A program made the translations under genes and the position numbers. A stretch of DNA of 64,000 bases, from assembly GCA_028282705.1 (NCBI GenBank), contig JANQHI010000037.1:1-64000 (forward strand). The letters are read 5' to 3'. Below are positions 18,237-26,793 of the stretch, piece by piece. Numbering within the stretch: position 1 is the stretch's first letter; every line of letters starts with the position of its first letter. Origin of the DNA: Prolixibacteraceae bacterium (lineage in GTDB: Bacteria; Bacteroidota; Bacteroidia; Bacteroidales; Prolixibacteraceae). The notes beneath the pieces were generated by a model. That model saw only the letters and a program-made list of their open reading frames with translations, was not told where the DNA came from and did not search any database.

Positions 18237-18327
18237 AATAAAATTTGGTATAATATAGTTTACAAGATGAATTTTTGGTTGGGTTTAGGTAAATTTACAA
18301 AGTGCAATTTTCCTAAAAGTCAACTTA

Positions 18328-19383
18328 ATGAAAACAAGTTTTTGTATTTTTTCCCTGATATGCATTTTGGCTTCCTGCCAGGTACCTACTAAAAAAATAT
18401 CACAAAAAGTTTTAAAGGTACAATTCGAAGAATTGAAAACTGGGGCAACTTCCAGTTTAAGGGGGTTGCATGTGGTTAGTGGGCAGGTTGTTTGGGCAAG
18501 TGGTTCAAAAGGTACATTTCTGGTCACAAAAAATGGAGGAAAAACTTGGAAAGTTGGGCAGGTTCCCGAAATGGAGGAGAATGATTTTAGGAGCATCTAT
18601 GCCTGGGATGAAAATAAAGCACTACTTTTTGGGATTGGAAACCCTGCTATTGGTTTACTTACTGAAGATGGGGGTAAAACCTGGGAAAAAGTTTTTGAAA
18701 AAAATAAGGAAGGGATCTTTTTTAGCAGCATGGAATTTGCTGATGCCCAACATGGGATTGCAGTAAGTGACCCAGTTGAGGAAAAATTTTTCATTATCAA
18801 AACACAGGATGGCGGGAAAAACTGGCAGGTACTGGAACAGCTTCCTAAAGCAATGGAAGGGGAAGCCAATTTTGCTGCATCCAATACCTGTATTGAATAC
18901 CATCCATCAGGGCATATATGGATTGCTACAGGAGGTGCAACAGCCAGGGTGTTTTATTCGACCAATCATGGAGAAAGCTGGGATGTTGCCAACACACCAA
19001 TTGTTCAAGGAAACCCAACTTCAGGGATTTTTTCTGTGGTATTTCCTGATTCCAAGAATGGGGTAATTACAGGAGGTACATATAATGCTCCAGGATTGGT
19101 AAAAGATGTGGCAGCATTTACCACTGATGGTGGAAAAACCTGGAAACTTCCATTAGATATGCCTTCTGGTTTCAGGTCGTGTGTCCAATTTGTTGGTGGT
19201 TCAAAGATTGCCATAGCTATGGGTAAAACTGGCTTTGATTATTCTGTAGACAAAGGGCACAGTTGGGTTAAAGGGGAACCTATTGGTTATTATACCATTA
19301 GGGCAATACCAGGAAAAATGTCTGGTTTTGCAGCAGGAAGTAATGGGCGAGTGGCAAAATTCACCATTATCCAGGATGATTAA
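18328..19383 (+). CDS. YCF48/BNR-repeat beta-propeller lipoprotein
   Basis: This 351-residue lipoprotein (ICILASCQ, Cys17) is built of sialidase/YCF48-type propeller blades. At least five Asp-box-like repeats are visible: TKNGGKTWKVG, TEDGGKTWEKV, TQDGGKNWQVL, TNHGESWDVA and TTDGGKTWKLP. The best-known relative, YCF48/HCF136, assists photosystem II assembly, which is not relevant here. In Bacteroidota such single-propeller lipoproteins are common and uncharacterised, possibly glycan- or protein-binding. No sialidase catalytic Arg triad was identified. It converges on the sulfatase gene. Confidence 0.75.
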   Translation: MKTSFCIFSLICILASCQVPTKKISQKVLKVQFEELKTGATSSLRGLHVVSGQVVWASGSKGTFLVTKNGGKTWKVGQVPEMEENDFRSIYAWDENKALLFGIGNPAIGLLTEDGGKTWEKVFEKNKEGIFFSSMEFADAQHGIAVSDPVEEKFFIIKTQDGGKNWQVLEQLPKAMEGEANFAASNTCIEYHPSGHIWIATGGATARVFYSTNHGESWDVANTPIVQGNPTSGIFSVVFPDSKNGVITGGTYNAPGLVKDVAAFTTDGGKTWKLPLDMPSGFRSCVQFVGGSKIAIAMGKTGFDYSVDKGHSWVKGEPIGYYTIRAIPGKMSGFAAGSNGRVAKFTIIQDD

Positions 19384-19415
19384 ACCTCAAGATTGGGAAA
19401 CCTAAACATTTAAAA

Positions 19416-20837
19416 TTACTCTTCTGGTGCTACATAATTTTCATTAATAGTTGGGAGTTTTGCATTGGTTGATTGTAACATCCCTTTATATTTTTGCCTT
19501 AGCTCATTTAGTTTTTCAGGGTTAGCAGCCGAAAGGTCAGTTGTTTCACCTATGTCATCTTTCAGGTTAAAAAGCTCTTCCTTGTTATCTTCATAATGAA
19601 TAATGTATTTCCAATTACCACTCCTAATTGCTGACCCAGGTTTCCATGCACTGCCATGGTAATGGGGGAAGTGCCAGAAAAGGTCTCTTCTTGGGGTAGG
19701 GGTATCCTCAAAAACAGGCAACAGGCTTATCCCATCTTCAGCCTTATGGCCTATTCCTGCTATATCCATAATGGTTGCAAAGTGGTCCATACTTATTGAA
19801 GGAACATCAGATACCTGCCCCTGTGTTTTTATACCAGGGCCTGAAACAATTAAAGGCACACGGATGCCTCCTTCATAACACCAGCCTTTTCCTGCCCTTA
19901 ATGGCAAATTACAAGTTGGTGAGTTTTTCCTGAACTTTGTTGATAAACCACCATTGTCACTGGTAAAAATAATCCATGTGTTTTCATCCAACCCCTCTTC
20001 TTTCAGCATGCTAATTACCCTGCCTACATTCTCATCCATGGCTGCAACCATTGAGGCAAAAGGGGCACTATCCTGAGCAAGCCTTGTCATGCCATCACCT
20101 TCTTTCTTAAACCGGGGATACTTAGAACCCAGTTCCGCAAGCTTGGCTTCATATTTTTCAATGTGTTTTTTAGAGGCTTGTATGGGCGTGTGTACAGTAT
20201 AAAATGAAAGGTACAATAAGAAGGGGTTGTTTTTATTTTCTTTAATAAACTGAAGGCTTTCAGTAGTTAGCCTGTTAGTAAGGTATTCTCCTTCAGGGCC
20301 GTCTTTCAGCTTGGGATTTTTATATGGGGAATAGTACCCTCCAGGAGGGTTGCCCTTGTGATGCCCTCCAATATTGATATCAAATCCCTGGTCTTCAGGG
20401 AAAAAACCAGTATCTCCCAGGTGCCATTTGCCAATAAAACAGGTTTTATATCCTTTTCCCTTAAGGGCTTCTGCAATAGTGATTTCTTCCAGTGCCAATT
20501 CTTCACCATCCTGAGGACCTAAAAGAGGTTTATTTTTTGGGTCAAGCCCGGGAATCCAATCTGTGATATTTACTTTATTGGGATGCTTTCCTGTCATTAT
20601 ACTGGCACGTGTAGGGCTGCACACAGGGTTTGAAGAATATGCATTGGTAAACCTTATCCCACTTTCAGCAAGGCTGTTTATATTGGGTGTTTCATAAAAA
20701 CTTTCAGGGTTATTGCATTGTACATCAGCCCACCCAAGGTCATCAACCAAAATAAAAACAAAGTTGGGTTGCTGTGTTTTTATGGTACAGCTAATTAGGA
20801 TTGGGAGTGCCAGGATTAAAAGGATTATTTTCTTCAT
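19416..20837 (-). CDS. arylsulfatase-family sulfatase, lipoprotein
   Basis: This 473-residue type I sulfatase has the formylglycine signature CSPTR at residues 73-77 (PVCSPTRASIMTGKHP), an N-terminal metal Asp pair (FILVDDLGWADVQ, about residues 32-33) and further metal/substrate signals IFTSDNGG and GKWHLGD. The leader MKKIILLILALPILISC gives lipid Cys17. The upstream 17-residue extension is rejected because it overlaps a hairpin repeat and lacks leader features. Cysteine-type sulfatases need a maturase, and none is in the window. The natural substrate is probably a sulfated polysaccharide, inferred from the family in marine Bacteroidota. Confidence 0.85.
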   Translation of the reverse strand: MKKIILLILALPILISCTIKTQQPNFVFILVDDLGWADVQCNNPESFYETPNINSLAESGIRFTNAYSSNPVCSPTRASIMTGKHPNKVNITDWIPGLDPKNKPLLGPQDGEELALEEITIAEALKGKGYKTCFIGKWHLGDTGFFPEDQGFDINIGGHHKGNPPGGYYSPYKNPKLKDGPEGEYLTNRLTTESLQFIKENKNNPFLLYLSFYTVHTPIQASKKHIEKYEAKLAELGSKYPRFKKEGDGMTRLAQDSAPFASMVAAMDENVGRVISMLKEEGLDENTWIIFTSDNGGLSTKFRKNSPTCNLPLRAGKGWCYEGGIRVPLIVSGPGIKTQGQVSDVPSISMDHFATIMDIAGIGHKAEDGISLLPVFEDTPTPRRDLFWHFPHYHGSAWKPGSAIRSGNWKYIIHYEDNKEELFNLKDDIGETTDLSAANPEKLNELRQKYKGMLQSTNAKLPTINENYVAPEE

Positions 20838-20870
20838 TAGGACAAAGATTGTTTGGACGCTAAGATAAAA

Positions 20871-20910
20871 AAGTAAGGGTTTCACCACAAGTGAAACCCT
20901 AAGTAAATAT
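20871..20910. repeat. hairpin repeat copy 1, left boundary of insert
   Basis: AGGGTTTCAC and GTGAAACCCT (20876-20885 / 20891-20900) form a perfect 10-bp stem with a CACAA loop, followed by AAGTAAATAT. The element is nearly identical to the one at 22465-22504. It lies in the divergent region upstream of the sulfatase, where a terminator is not expected. Confidence 0.7.
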
Positions 20911-21237
20911 GAAAATTTGTGAATGTATTTTATAAAAACTTTTTGGGTTATTACATGGCATAAGTGAAAAGCCCAAAATTTTATTAGATAGGAAGTTTAT
21001 TTATTAATGTAATTTATACCCCGTATGTTTAACCCACCAAAGCATATAATTTTAACCATTAGTAAACTACAATTCAGTAAAAAATAATCAAAAACATTGA
21101 CAGTTAAAATTTGATTTATTACCTTACTAATTATTTGTAAAGATGCACTAAATTTTATTAAAAGCATAACAAAGATTCAGTTAAGAAAACACTTTACTAA
21201 TATTCAAATTTGTAGTTTTAACCTAAAAAGCACCTGA
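20911..21237. other. AT-rich intergenic region, no gene recognised
   Basis: This is strongly AT-rich DNA between hairpin copy 1 and the decayed peptidase gene. No coding frame, tRNA or clear promoter was recognised. The A+T excess over neighbouring intergenic regions fits the idea that 20911-22464 has a different origin. Confidence 0.4.
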
Positions 21238-21725
21238 ATGAAAAGGATTACATTATATATTAATAATCTTATTTGTGAGTTATATAACAAAAACTAAAGC
21301 ACAAGAACCGCAAGAGCATGCTATTGTACAAATATCTAAGTGTTATCAAATAGAGTCTGACTGGTGTTATCCTGCATCTGGAGCACGTTGACGGCTAAGA
21401 CACAACCTAGAATAGTTCAAGAAATACAAGAAATGTTTCCATACGCTTTGAACGGTAATGGGGTTGGATTTTATGAAGCTAAGCAATATGGTCGTGAGCA
21501 ATTACTTTTGACATATATTGAAAGCACAAATGGGGGCAGGTTCTTATGGCATTAGAGGGTGGTTATCCTGTAATATGGTTTCAATCTACAGGCTCTGACG
21601 CCCATGCAGTGGTAATCTATGAAATTTTTTATTTCCCTGATGTCTCATTAGTTAATTACTTTGATCCGGAACTTGGAGAAAATTCCACTTATTTTTGTGA
21701 TTTTCAATATATTCAATCTTATTAA
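21238..21725 (+). pseudogene. frameshifted papain-like (C39/AvrRpt2-type) cysteine peptidase
   Basis: Three frames together spell one protein. Beginning at ATG 21238 (MKRITLYI), a shift near 21250 gives a signal peptide continuing ILFVSYITKTKAQEPQEH and the active-site region IESDWCYPASGAR (Cys at 21365), ending in TGA at 21389. A second frame carries AKTQPRIVQEIQEMF...YIESTNG. A third, entered near the five-G run at about 21532, reads LEGGYPVIWFQSTGSDAHAVVIYEI (active-site His) and NYFDPELGEN (Asp), ending with TAA at 21723. The order Cys, His, DP fits papain-like/C39-like secreted peptidases. Three disruptions in under 500 bases argue for a decayed gene, although assembly errors at homopolymers cannot be excluded. 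Confidence 0.7.
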
Positions 21726-21744
21726 TAAATAAAATTATTTAATA

Positions 21745-22455
21745 ATGAAAATAGGAGCTTTTTTTATTTTAATCATGGTGTTTGTGTCCTGCAGCAATAG
21801 TTCAGAGGATAGGGAAAACCAATTAAAAGATTTAGAATTAAATGAATTTGTGGATGAATACCAAATGAATCATTTAGTAGATCAATTTCTCCAGTTTATA
21901 AAAGATCGGAAATGGTGGATAATTGTTAAGGATTATAATCTTGGAGATAAAACTCAGGATAAAAGCCTAGCTTTTAATGAAGATAAATGGGATAAAATAA
22001 GTTGGGAAATTTTTCTTCCAGTTTATAAACTTCATCAGGCAAAGTTGGAGAGTGTTGATATGATAGAAAATCCGAAAGATTACCTATTATATGATCCTAA
22101 TAGTTTTCATCTGGGTGGATATTACAATAATAAGCCAATAATATATTTTATGGTAACTAAATCTGGCGATCAAAAATTTCCTTTTAAATTCACAGCTCCA
22201 TTATCTTATCGAACGGGTGATTTTTTTAATATTATTAAAAGAAATGCTAAAAGAAAACTATTTGTATTAAATATTGGATCAGGACTACATTATGGATTTA
22301 TTGAGGATGATAAATTAAATGTATTATCATATCAATATGTAAATAATATTAATACACTTGAAACAAAGAAAATGGCTCAGCATGAAATAATAGAGTTTTT
22401 TAAATCGGAGAAAAAATTTATTGAAAGCGATAGGGGAGAGACGAGAATAAGATAA
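21745..22455 (+). CDS. lipoprotein of unknown function
   Basis: This 236-residue protein has an SPII leader (LIMVFVSCS, Cys16), then an acidic, helix-prone segment and a beta-rich body (YLLYDPNSFHLGGYYNNKPIIYFMVT, LFVLNIGSGLHYGFI). I recognise no family. It starts 19 bases after the decayed cysteine peptidase, on the same strand, inside the AT-rich segment bracketed by hairpin repeats. A partnership with the peptidase (inhibitor, immunity or anchoring) is possible but rests only on position. The gene itself is intact, unlike its neighbour. Confidence 0.6.
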   Translation: MKIGAFFILIMVFVSCSNSSEDRENQLKDLELNEFVDEYQMNHLVDQFLQFIKDRKWWIIVKDYNLGDKTQDKSLAFNEDKWDKISWEIFLPVYKLHQAKLESVDMIENPKDYLLYDPNSFHLGGYYNNKPIIYFMVTKSGDQKFPFKFTAPLSYRTGDFFNIIKRNAKRKLFVLNIGSGLHYGFIEDDKLNVLSYQYVNNINTLETKKMAQHEIIEFFKSEKKFIESDRGETRIR

Positions 22456-22464
22456 GCTTATATC

Positions 22465-22504
22465 AAAGTAAGGGCTTCACTCAAGTGAAACCCTTACTAA
22501 ATAT
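22465..22504. terminator. hairpin repeat copy 2 / bidirectional terminator
   Basis: GTAAGGGCTTCAC (22468-22480) pairs with GTGAAACCCTTAC (22485-22497) with one C-A mismatch and a TCAA loop. It sits between convergent genes ending at 22455 and 22519, a normal place for a shared terminator. It is the near-identical partner of the repeat at 20871-20910. Confidence 0.7.
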
Positions 22505-22518
22505 TGTAATTCCTAAAA

Positions 22519-23889
22519 TTACTTGTTCATTTCAGCAAAGTATTTATAGAATAGGGGGATGGTTTTGATACCATTAAAGAATTGCTCCAAAGGGTAATTT
22601 TCATTAGGTGAATGGATGGCATCTGATTCAAGCCCAAACCCCATTAATACTGATTTTACACCCAGCACTTCTTCAAAAGTTGAAATTATTGGGATACTGC
22701 CACCTGACCTAACTGGTACTGGGCGTTTACCAAACACATCAGTATAGGCTTTTTCAGCAGCCTGGTATGCAGGTATACCAATTGGGCAAACATACCCCTG
22801 CCCACCATGCAATGAGGTAACTTCAACCTTCACTGGCTTAGGGGCTATTGATTCAAAATGTTCTTTGAACAACTGGGCAATTTTCTCATGGTCCTGGTTA
22901 GGTACCAGGCGTGAGGATACTTTTGCAAATGCTTTTGAAGGCAATACAGTTTTTGCCCCTTCTCCAGTATACCCTCCCCAAATACCACACACATCAAATG
23001 ATGGGCGGATGCCTGTCCTCTCTGATGGAGAATAACCTTTTTCTCCAGCCAGTTCTTCCACATCAATGGCTTTTTTATATTCTTCTTCATTGAAAGGGGC
23101 TTTTGCCAATAACTCCCTCTCTTCTGATGAAACTTCCAGTACATCATCATAAAAACCAGGGATGGTAACCTTGCCATTTTCATCTACCATTTGGTTGATC
23201 ATATTGCAAAGTACATTGATTGGGTTGGCAACAGTGCCTCCAAATAACCCCGAGTGTAAATCTTTATTGGGTCCAGTTACTTCAACCTGCCAATAAGCTA
23301 ATCCCCTTAGCCCAGTTGTAATGGAAGGGATGTCAGGTGCAATCATGGATGTATCAGAAACCAGGATCACATCACTTTTCAGCATTTCCTTGTTTTGCTC
23401 ACACCATTTCCCAAGGTTTGGCGAGCCAATTTCTTCTTCACCCTCAATCATAAATTTCACATTACAAGGGAGGGTATTGGTTTTTACCATCAACTCAAAT
23501 GCTTTGGCATGCATCATGCCTTGCCCTTTGTCATCATCAGCACCACGTGCCCAAATTTTCCCATCCCTTATTTCTGGTTCAAAAGGTGGGGTAGTCCACA
23601 AATCAAGTGGGTCAACTGGCATCACATCCATGTGTGAATACACCATTACTGTTGGTAGTGATGGGTCTATGATTTTTTCTCCATAAGTAACAGGGTTGCC
23701 TTCTGTTTCAAATATTTCAGCTTTATCAGCCCCAGCTTCAAGGAGGGTTTTCTTCCAATATTCAGCAGCTTTGTACATATCTCCCTTGTGTTCAGACAAA
23801 GAACTGATGGAAGGGATTTTTATCAGCCCAAATAATTCATCCAGAAACCTTTCCTTATTCTCCTCAATGTAATTGTTAATGTAATCCAT
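22519..23889 (-). CDS. M20-family dipeptidase
   Basis: This 456-residue metallopeptidase has the di-zinc motif SHMDVMPVDP (His86, catalytic Asp88), GADDDKGQG (bridging Asp119) and EGEEEIGSPNLG (catalytic and metal Glu, about 151-152), plus a dimerisation insert starting near GLRGLAYWQVEV. It belongs to the dipeptidase/carnosinase-like M20 branch and hydrolyses short peptides in the cytoplasm, as no signal peptide is present. The ATG at 23889 is preferred over an in-frame TTG 33 bases upstream. Confidence 0.88.
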   Translation of the reverse strand: MDYINNYIEENKERFLDELFGLIKIPSISSLSEHKGDMYKAAEYWKKTLLEAGADKAEIFETEGNPVTYGEKIIDPSLPTVMVYSHMDVMPVDPLDLWTTPPFEPEIRDGKIWARGADDDKGQGMMHAKAFELMVKTNTLPCNVKFMIEGEEEIGSPNLGKWCEQNKEMLKSDVILVSDTSMIAPDIPSITTGLRGLAYWQVEVTGPNKDLHSGLFGGTVANPINVLCNMINQMVDENGKVTIPGFYDDVLEVSSEERELLAKAPFNEEEYKKAIDVEELAGEKGYSPSERTGIRPSFDVCGIWGGYTGEGAKTVLPSKAFAKVSSRLVPNQDHEKIAQLFKEHFESIAPKPVKVEVTSLHGGQGYVCPIGIPAYQAAEKAYTDVFGKRPVPVRSGGSIPIISTFEEVLGVKSVLMGFGLESDAIHSPNENYPLEQFFNGIKTIPLFYKYFAEMNK

Positions 23890-24166
23890 GATCTTTTCTA
23901 TTAATGCATTTTTTTCAAACAAGAAAAATAGGGTTTCTTAAAGGAAATAAAAAGGATTTTTGGAAATATGTAAAGGTAAAGTTTCTTCAAAGGAGGGATC
24001 AATATGCCAAATTAGGTGATACCTAACCCTTAAAGGGGTTTTACATTTTAGGGTATAACTTTTTTATAGATATTATATCCTTATGGGATAAATTTTATGT
24101 ACAAATGAGTAAACACCCATTTTTGCCAGGGAAAGGCAACCTATTTATTTTAAAAAATGCAAATAA

Positions 24167-24198
24167 AAAAGGCATCTGCCAGATGGCAAATGCCTTTT
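24167..24198 (-). terminator. rho-independent terminator of TPR/OmpA-like gene
   Basis: AAAAGGCAT (24167-24175) and ATGCCTTTT (24190-24198) enclose a smaller inner hairpin, with a T-rich tail on the minus strand. The rest of the gene-free stretch 23890-24222 is AT-rich DNA with no recognised signal. Confidence 0.75.
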
Positions 24199-24222
24199 CT
24201 GTGTAATACAGAATATGATTGA

Positions 24223-25977
24223 TTATTCTACAATAGCTTTGAATTTTGGGTCAGCAAAATATTTGGCAAAGTTCATGTCTTTGGCAGCTTTTGCTTTTAA
24301 TTTAGGATTCATTTCAACAGCTTTTGTAAGGCTTCCAAACAGCAATGTTTCTTTTGCAGTCCTTGCACCTATAATAGCTTTAAAGTACTCTTTCATGAAA
24401 CATTTTGGGTTGTCAAAATTCTCCAGGTCTTTTAAAGCACCATTATTGTCACCTGTTAATATTTTAGCTAATGCAGTGTTAAAGTCAGCATGATTTTTGA
24501 AATACCTTACAGCTTGGTCATAATTGGCTTTTTTCACGCTAACCATACCTAAGTTGTAATTTACCTCATTGCCAGCACCTGCAGCTGCACCAAACAGTTC
24601 TTCTGCTTTTTGTACATTGCCTTCAAACAGTGCAACAGCACCCAGGTTATTTTTAATGATTGGCTCATTGTTGTTTAACTTTTCAGCTTTCTCAAACAGA
24701 GGTTTAGCCTGGTCAAATTTGAACTGCATTGCCAATACCAAACCAGCATTGTTTGGTCCCCTCCAGTCTTTAGGGTACACTTTTGAGAACGAGTTGTAAA
24801 TAGCCAGTTTTTTGTTTAGGTCTTCAGTTAAAGTGGCTGCATATAACAGTTCAGCTGGGTTTAATGAAGCTGGGTCAGAGTCAGCCAAAGCTGCAATCTC
24901 TTCATCAGTTTTACCAATCAGGTCAATGCTGGTAATAATTTTAGCCCTTCTTAACCTTGGCAGGATATCTTCAGCAACATCAGTGAAAGCAGCTGAAAGG
25001 TTTTTGATTTCGCGTTCGCGCACTTCAGGGTCACTGTACATTGAAAGAACCCTTAAAATAAGCTCCTTATCCTGGATGTTTGATTTTTCCATTAGCTCTT
25101 TAAACCCATCCCAGTCTTCAGGTGTGTATTTAGCTTTCAGGTTGGTATCAACACCAGCATCTTTTAATTCTTTATTCAGGTATTTTGTTGATGATTCCTG
25201 GCGGTTTTCAGCAAGGTCAGCATTAAATTCTAATTCCCCATCAGGAGAAGCATATGCTGAAATTTCAACACCTTTTAGTTTTTTGCGTTCTGCATCAAAA
25301 GCTTCTTTAGTGTAATCTTTGATTTTACTAACATCTTCAGAAAGTTTTTCTTCCCTGCTCAAATAAGCACTGTTGATCAGGTAATGGATGTCTGCCATCA
25401 TTTCATCAGGGACAATCCTTTGGAAAACGTCAATATTTGGGTCATATTTCCCAGTTGTGTTTGCTTCCCTAACAACACCCAATATAGGTTTTGGGAAATT
25501 TACAAGCAGGGTGCTTGTTGCATCAACACCATCAGCAATTTTTATAGGGTCAAAGTCTAATGTTTTTGTTCCTTTTGATGCTTTAATCCTCAACTCAAGG
25601 TCAGAAACACTCATGGCATCATCATACCCAATGTTGTCCTTGTAGCTGAAATTGCCACCATTATCAAAACTAATCACTTTGCTATTAGCCTCTACTTTTT
25701 CTCCTTGTAAAGTAACAGGTCCATAAGCAGTCTCTCCTCCCTCATATTTCAAAACAGGGGTAGCAACAATTGTTGCTTTTTTATTGAAATACTTTGCAGG
25801 AAATTTCCCGTCAATTGCCACATCTACTTTCCCTTCATGGGCTTCCAGTACCTCAGGTGCAACATTAAATTGTATTTGGCCAGCATTCTTTTTCATTTTT
25901 TGCAGTCCAGCACATCCTGAGAAAAGTATTGCAACCAATGCAACTACAGTTAAAGGTATTAAGTTGAATCTTTTCAT
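24223..25977 (-). CDS. TPR lipoprotein with OmpA-like segment
   Basis: This 584-residue lipoprotein (VAILFSGC, Cys22) has three parts. About 200 N-terminal residues are beta-rich (APEVLEAHEGKVDVAIDGKFPAKYF). A middle segment carries GVEISAYASPDGELEFN..LAENRQESS..YLNKEL, which looks like an OmpA/peptidoglycan-binding motif. A C-terminal array of TPR helices follows (NAGLVLAMQFKFDQAKPLFEKAEKL, NNLGAVALFEGNVQKAEELF, NLGMVSVKKANYDQAVRYFKN). It is probably an outer-membrane or periplasmic scaffold; its role is unknown. The first ATG of the leader (25977) was chosen over a TTG-initiated extension. Confidence 0.7.
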   Translation of the reverse strand: MKRFNLIPLTVVALVAILFSGCAGLQKMKKNAGQIQFNVAPEVLEAHEGKVDVAIDGKFPAKYFNKKATIVATPVLKYEGGETAYGPVTLQGEKVEANSKVISFDNGGNFSYKDNIGYDDAMSVSDLELRIKASKGTKTLDFDPIKIADGVDATSTLLVNFPKPILGVVREANTTGKYDPNIDVFQRIVPDEMMADIHYLINSAYLSREEKLSEDVSKIKDYTKEAFDAERKKLKGVEISAYASPDGELEFNADLAENRQESSTKYLNKELKDAGVDTNLKAKYTPEDWDGFKELMEKSNIQDKELILRVLSMYSDPEVREREIKNLSAAFTDVAEDILPRLRRAKIITSIDLIGKTDEEIAALADSDPASLNPAELLYAATLTEDLNKKLAIYNSFSKVYPKDWRGPNNAGLVLAMQFKFDQAKPLFEKAEKLNNNEPIIKNNLGAVALFEGNVQKAEELFGAAAGAGNEVNYNLGMVSVKKANYDQAVRYFKNHADFNTALAKILTGDNNGALKDLENFDNPKCFMKEYFKAIIGARTAKETLLFGSLTKAVEMNPKLKAKAAKDMNFAKYFADPKFKAIVE

Positions 25978-26078
25978 AATGAACAGTAATTTAAAATATT
26001 GATTTTTGTCAATTCCAGTCTTAAGCACACAAAAATAATAAAGCTTTTCTTTAAAAAAAGAGATTGAAATGGAAAATC

Positions 26079-26714
26079 CTACAAAATTACCCTATTTAGG
26101 CCCAGTTTATAATCACTTTGGAATATGGCCTGTTTTACAAGGGTATAATGTGATTCACTATTAACAAAATCAATATTATTTGTGTCAAGAATCAGGACAG
26201 GGAATTGGGTGATCTGCCTTAGGTAGTCAATATAACCCTGCCTTATTTTTTCAAGGTATTCAGGGGTTATGTGTTGTTCATAATCTCGCCCCCTTTTTTC
26301 TATGTTTTCTAGCAGATGTTCAATATCTAAATGTAGGTATACATAAAGGTCAGGTTTTGGCATGGTTTCAAAAATGATTGAAAAAATTCTTCTAAACAGG
26401 TTGTATTCATCTTTTTGAAGGGTATTCCTAGCAAAAATGGCAGACTTTGAAAAATAGTAATCAGCAACCAGCAATGAATGGAACAGGTCAAGGTTAAAGA
26501 CTTCTTTTTTTATTTGGTTATACCTATCAGCAAGGAATGAAAGTTCAAGTGGGAAAGAATATTTCTCCTGGTTTTCATAAAACTTTGGCAGGAAAGGGTT
26601 ATCAGCAAACTGCTCTAACACAAGCTTTGCATTAAACTCCTGGCTTAATTTAGTAGCCAGGGTTGTTTTGCCAGAACCAATATTTCCTTCAATAACTAAA
26701 AATCGAATATCCAT
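26079..26714 (-). CDS. deoxynucleoside kinase
   Basis: This 211-residue deoxyribonucleoside kinase of the dGK/dCK family has the P-loop GNIGSGKTT at residues 10-18, the DR motif in LADRYNQ, and the family RxxxY/lid region EKRGRDYEQHITPEYLEKI. It phosphorylates deoxynucleosides in the salvage of DNA precursors. Base specificity (dA, dG or dC) cannot be assigned by eye. It is located between two lipoprotein genes on the same strand with gaps of 79 to 101 bases, so operon membership is uncertain. Confidence 0.88.
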   Translation of the reverse strand: MDIRFLVIEGNIGSGKTTLATKLSQEFNAKLVLEQFADNPFLPKFYENQEKYSFPLELSFLADRYNQIKKEVFNLDLFHSLLVADYYFSKSAIFARNTLQKDEYNLFRRIFSIIFETMPKPDLYVYLHLDIEHLLENIEKRGRDYEQHITPEYLEKIRQGYIDYLRQITQFPVLILDTNNIDFVNSESHYTLVKQAIFQSDYKLGLNRVIL

Positions 26715-26793
26715 GCTAAAAAAATTCCCGGAAGAAGGTCATTCCCAGGAATTCAAATTTAGCATTTTTTATTGAAAAAAGAGTTGTAAATCC

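Noticed and set aside
21364-21555. 63-codon frame read as an independent gene
   Set aside because: It is the middle segment of the frameshifted cysteine peptidase.
24812-25315. 167-codon frame opposite the TPR lipoprotein gene
   Set aside because: Antisense shadow, Ser/Ala-rich and without a recognisable domain.
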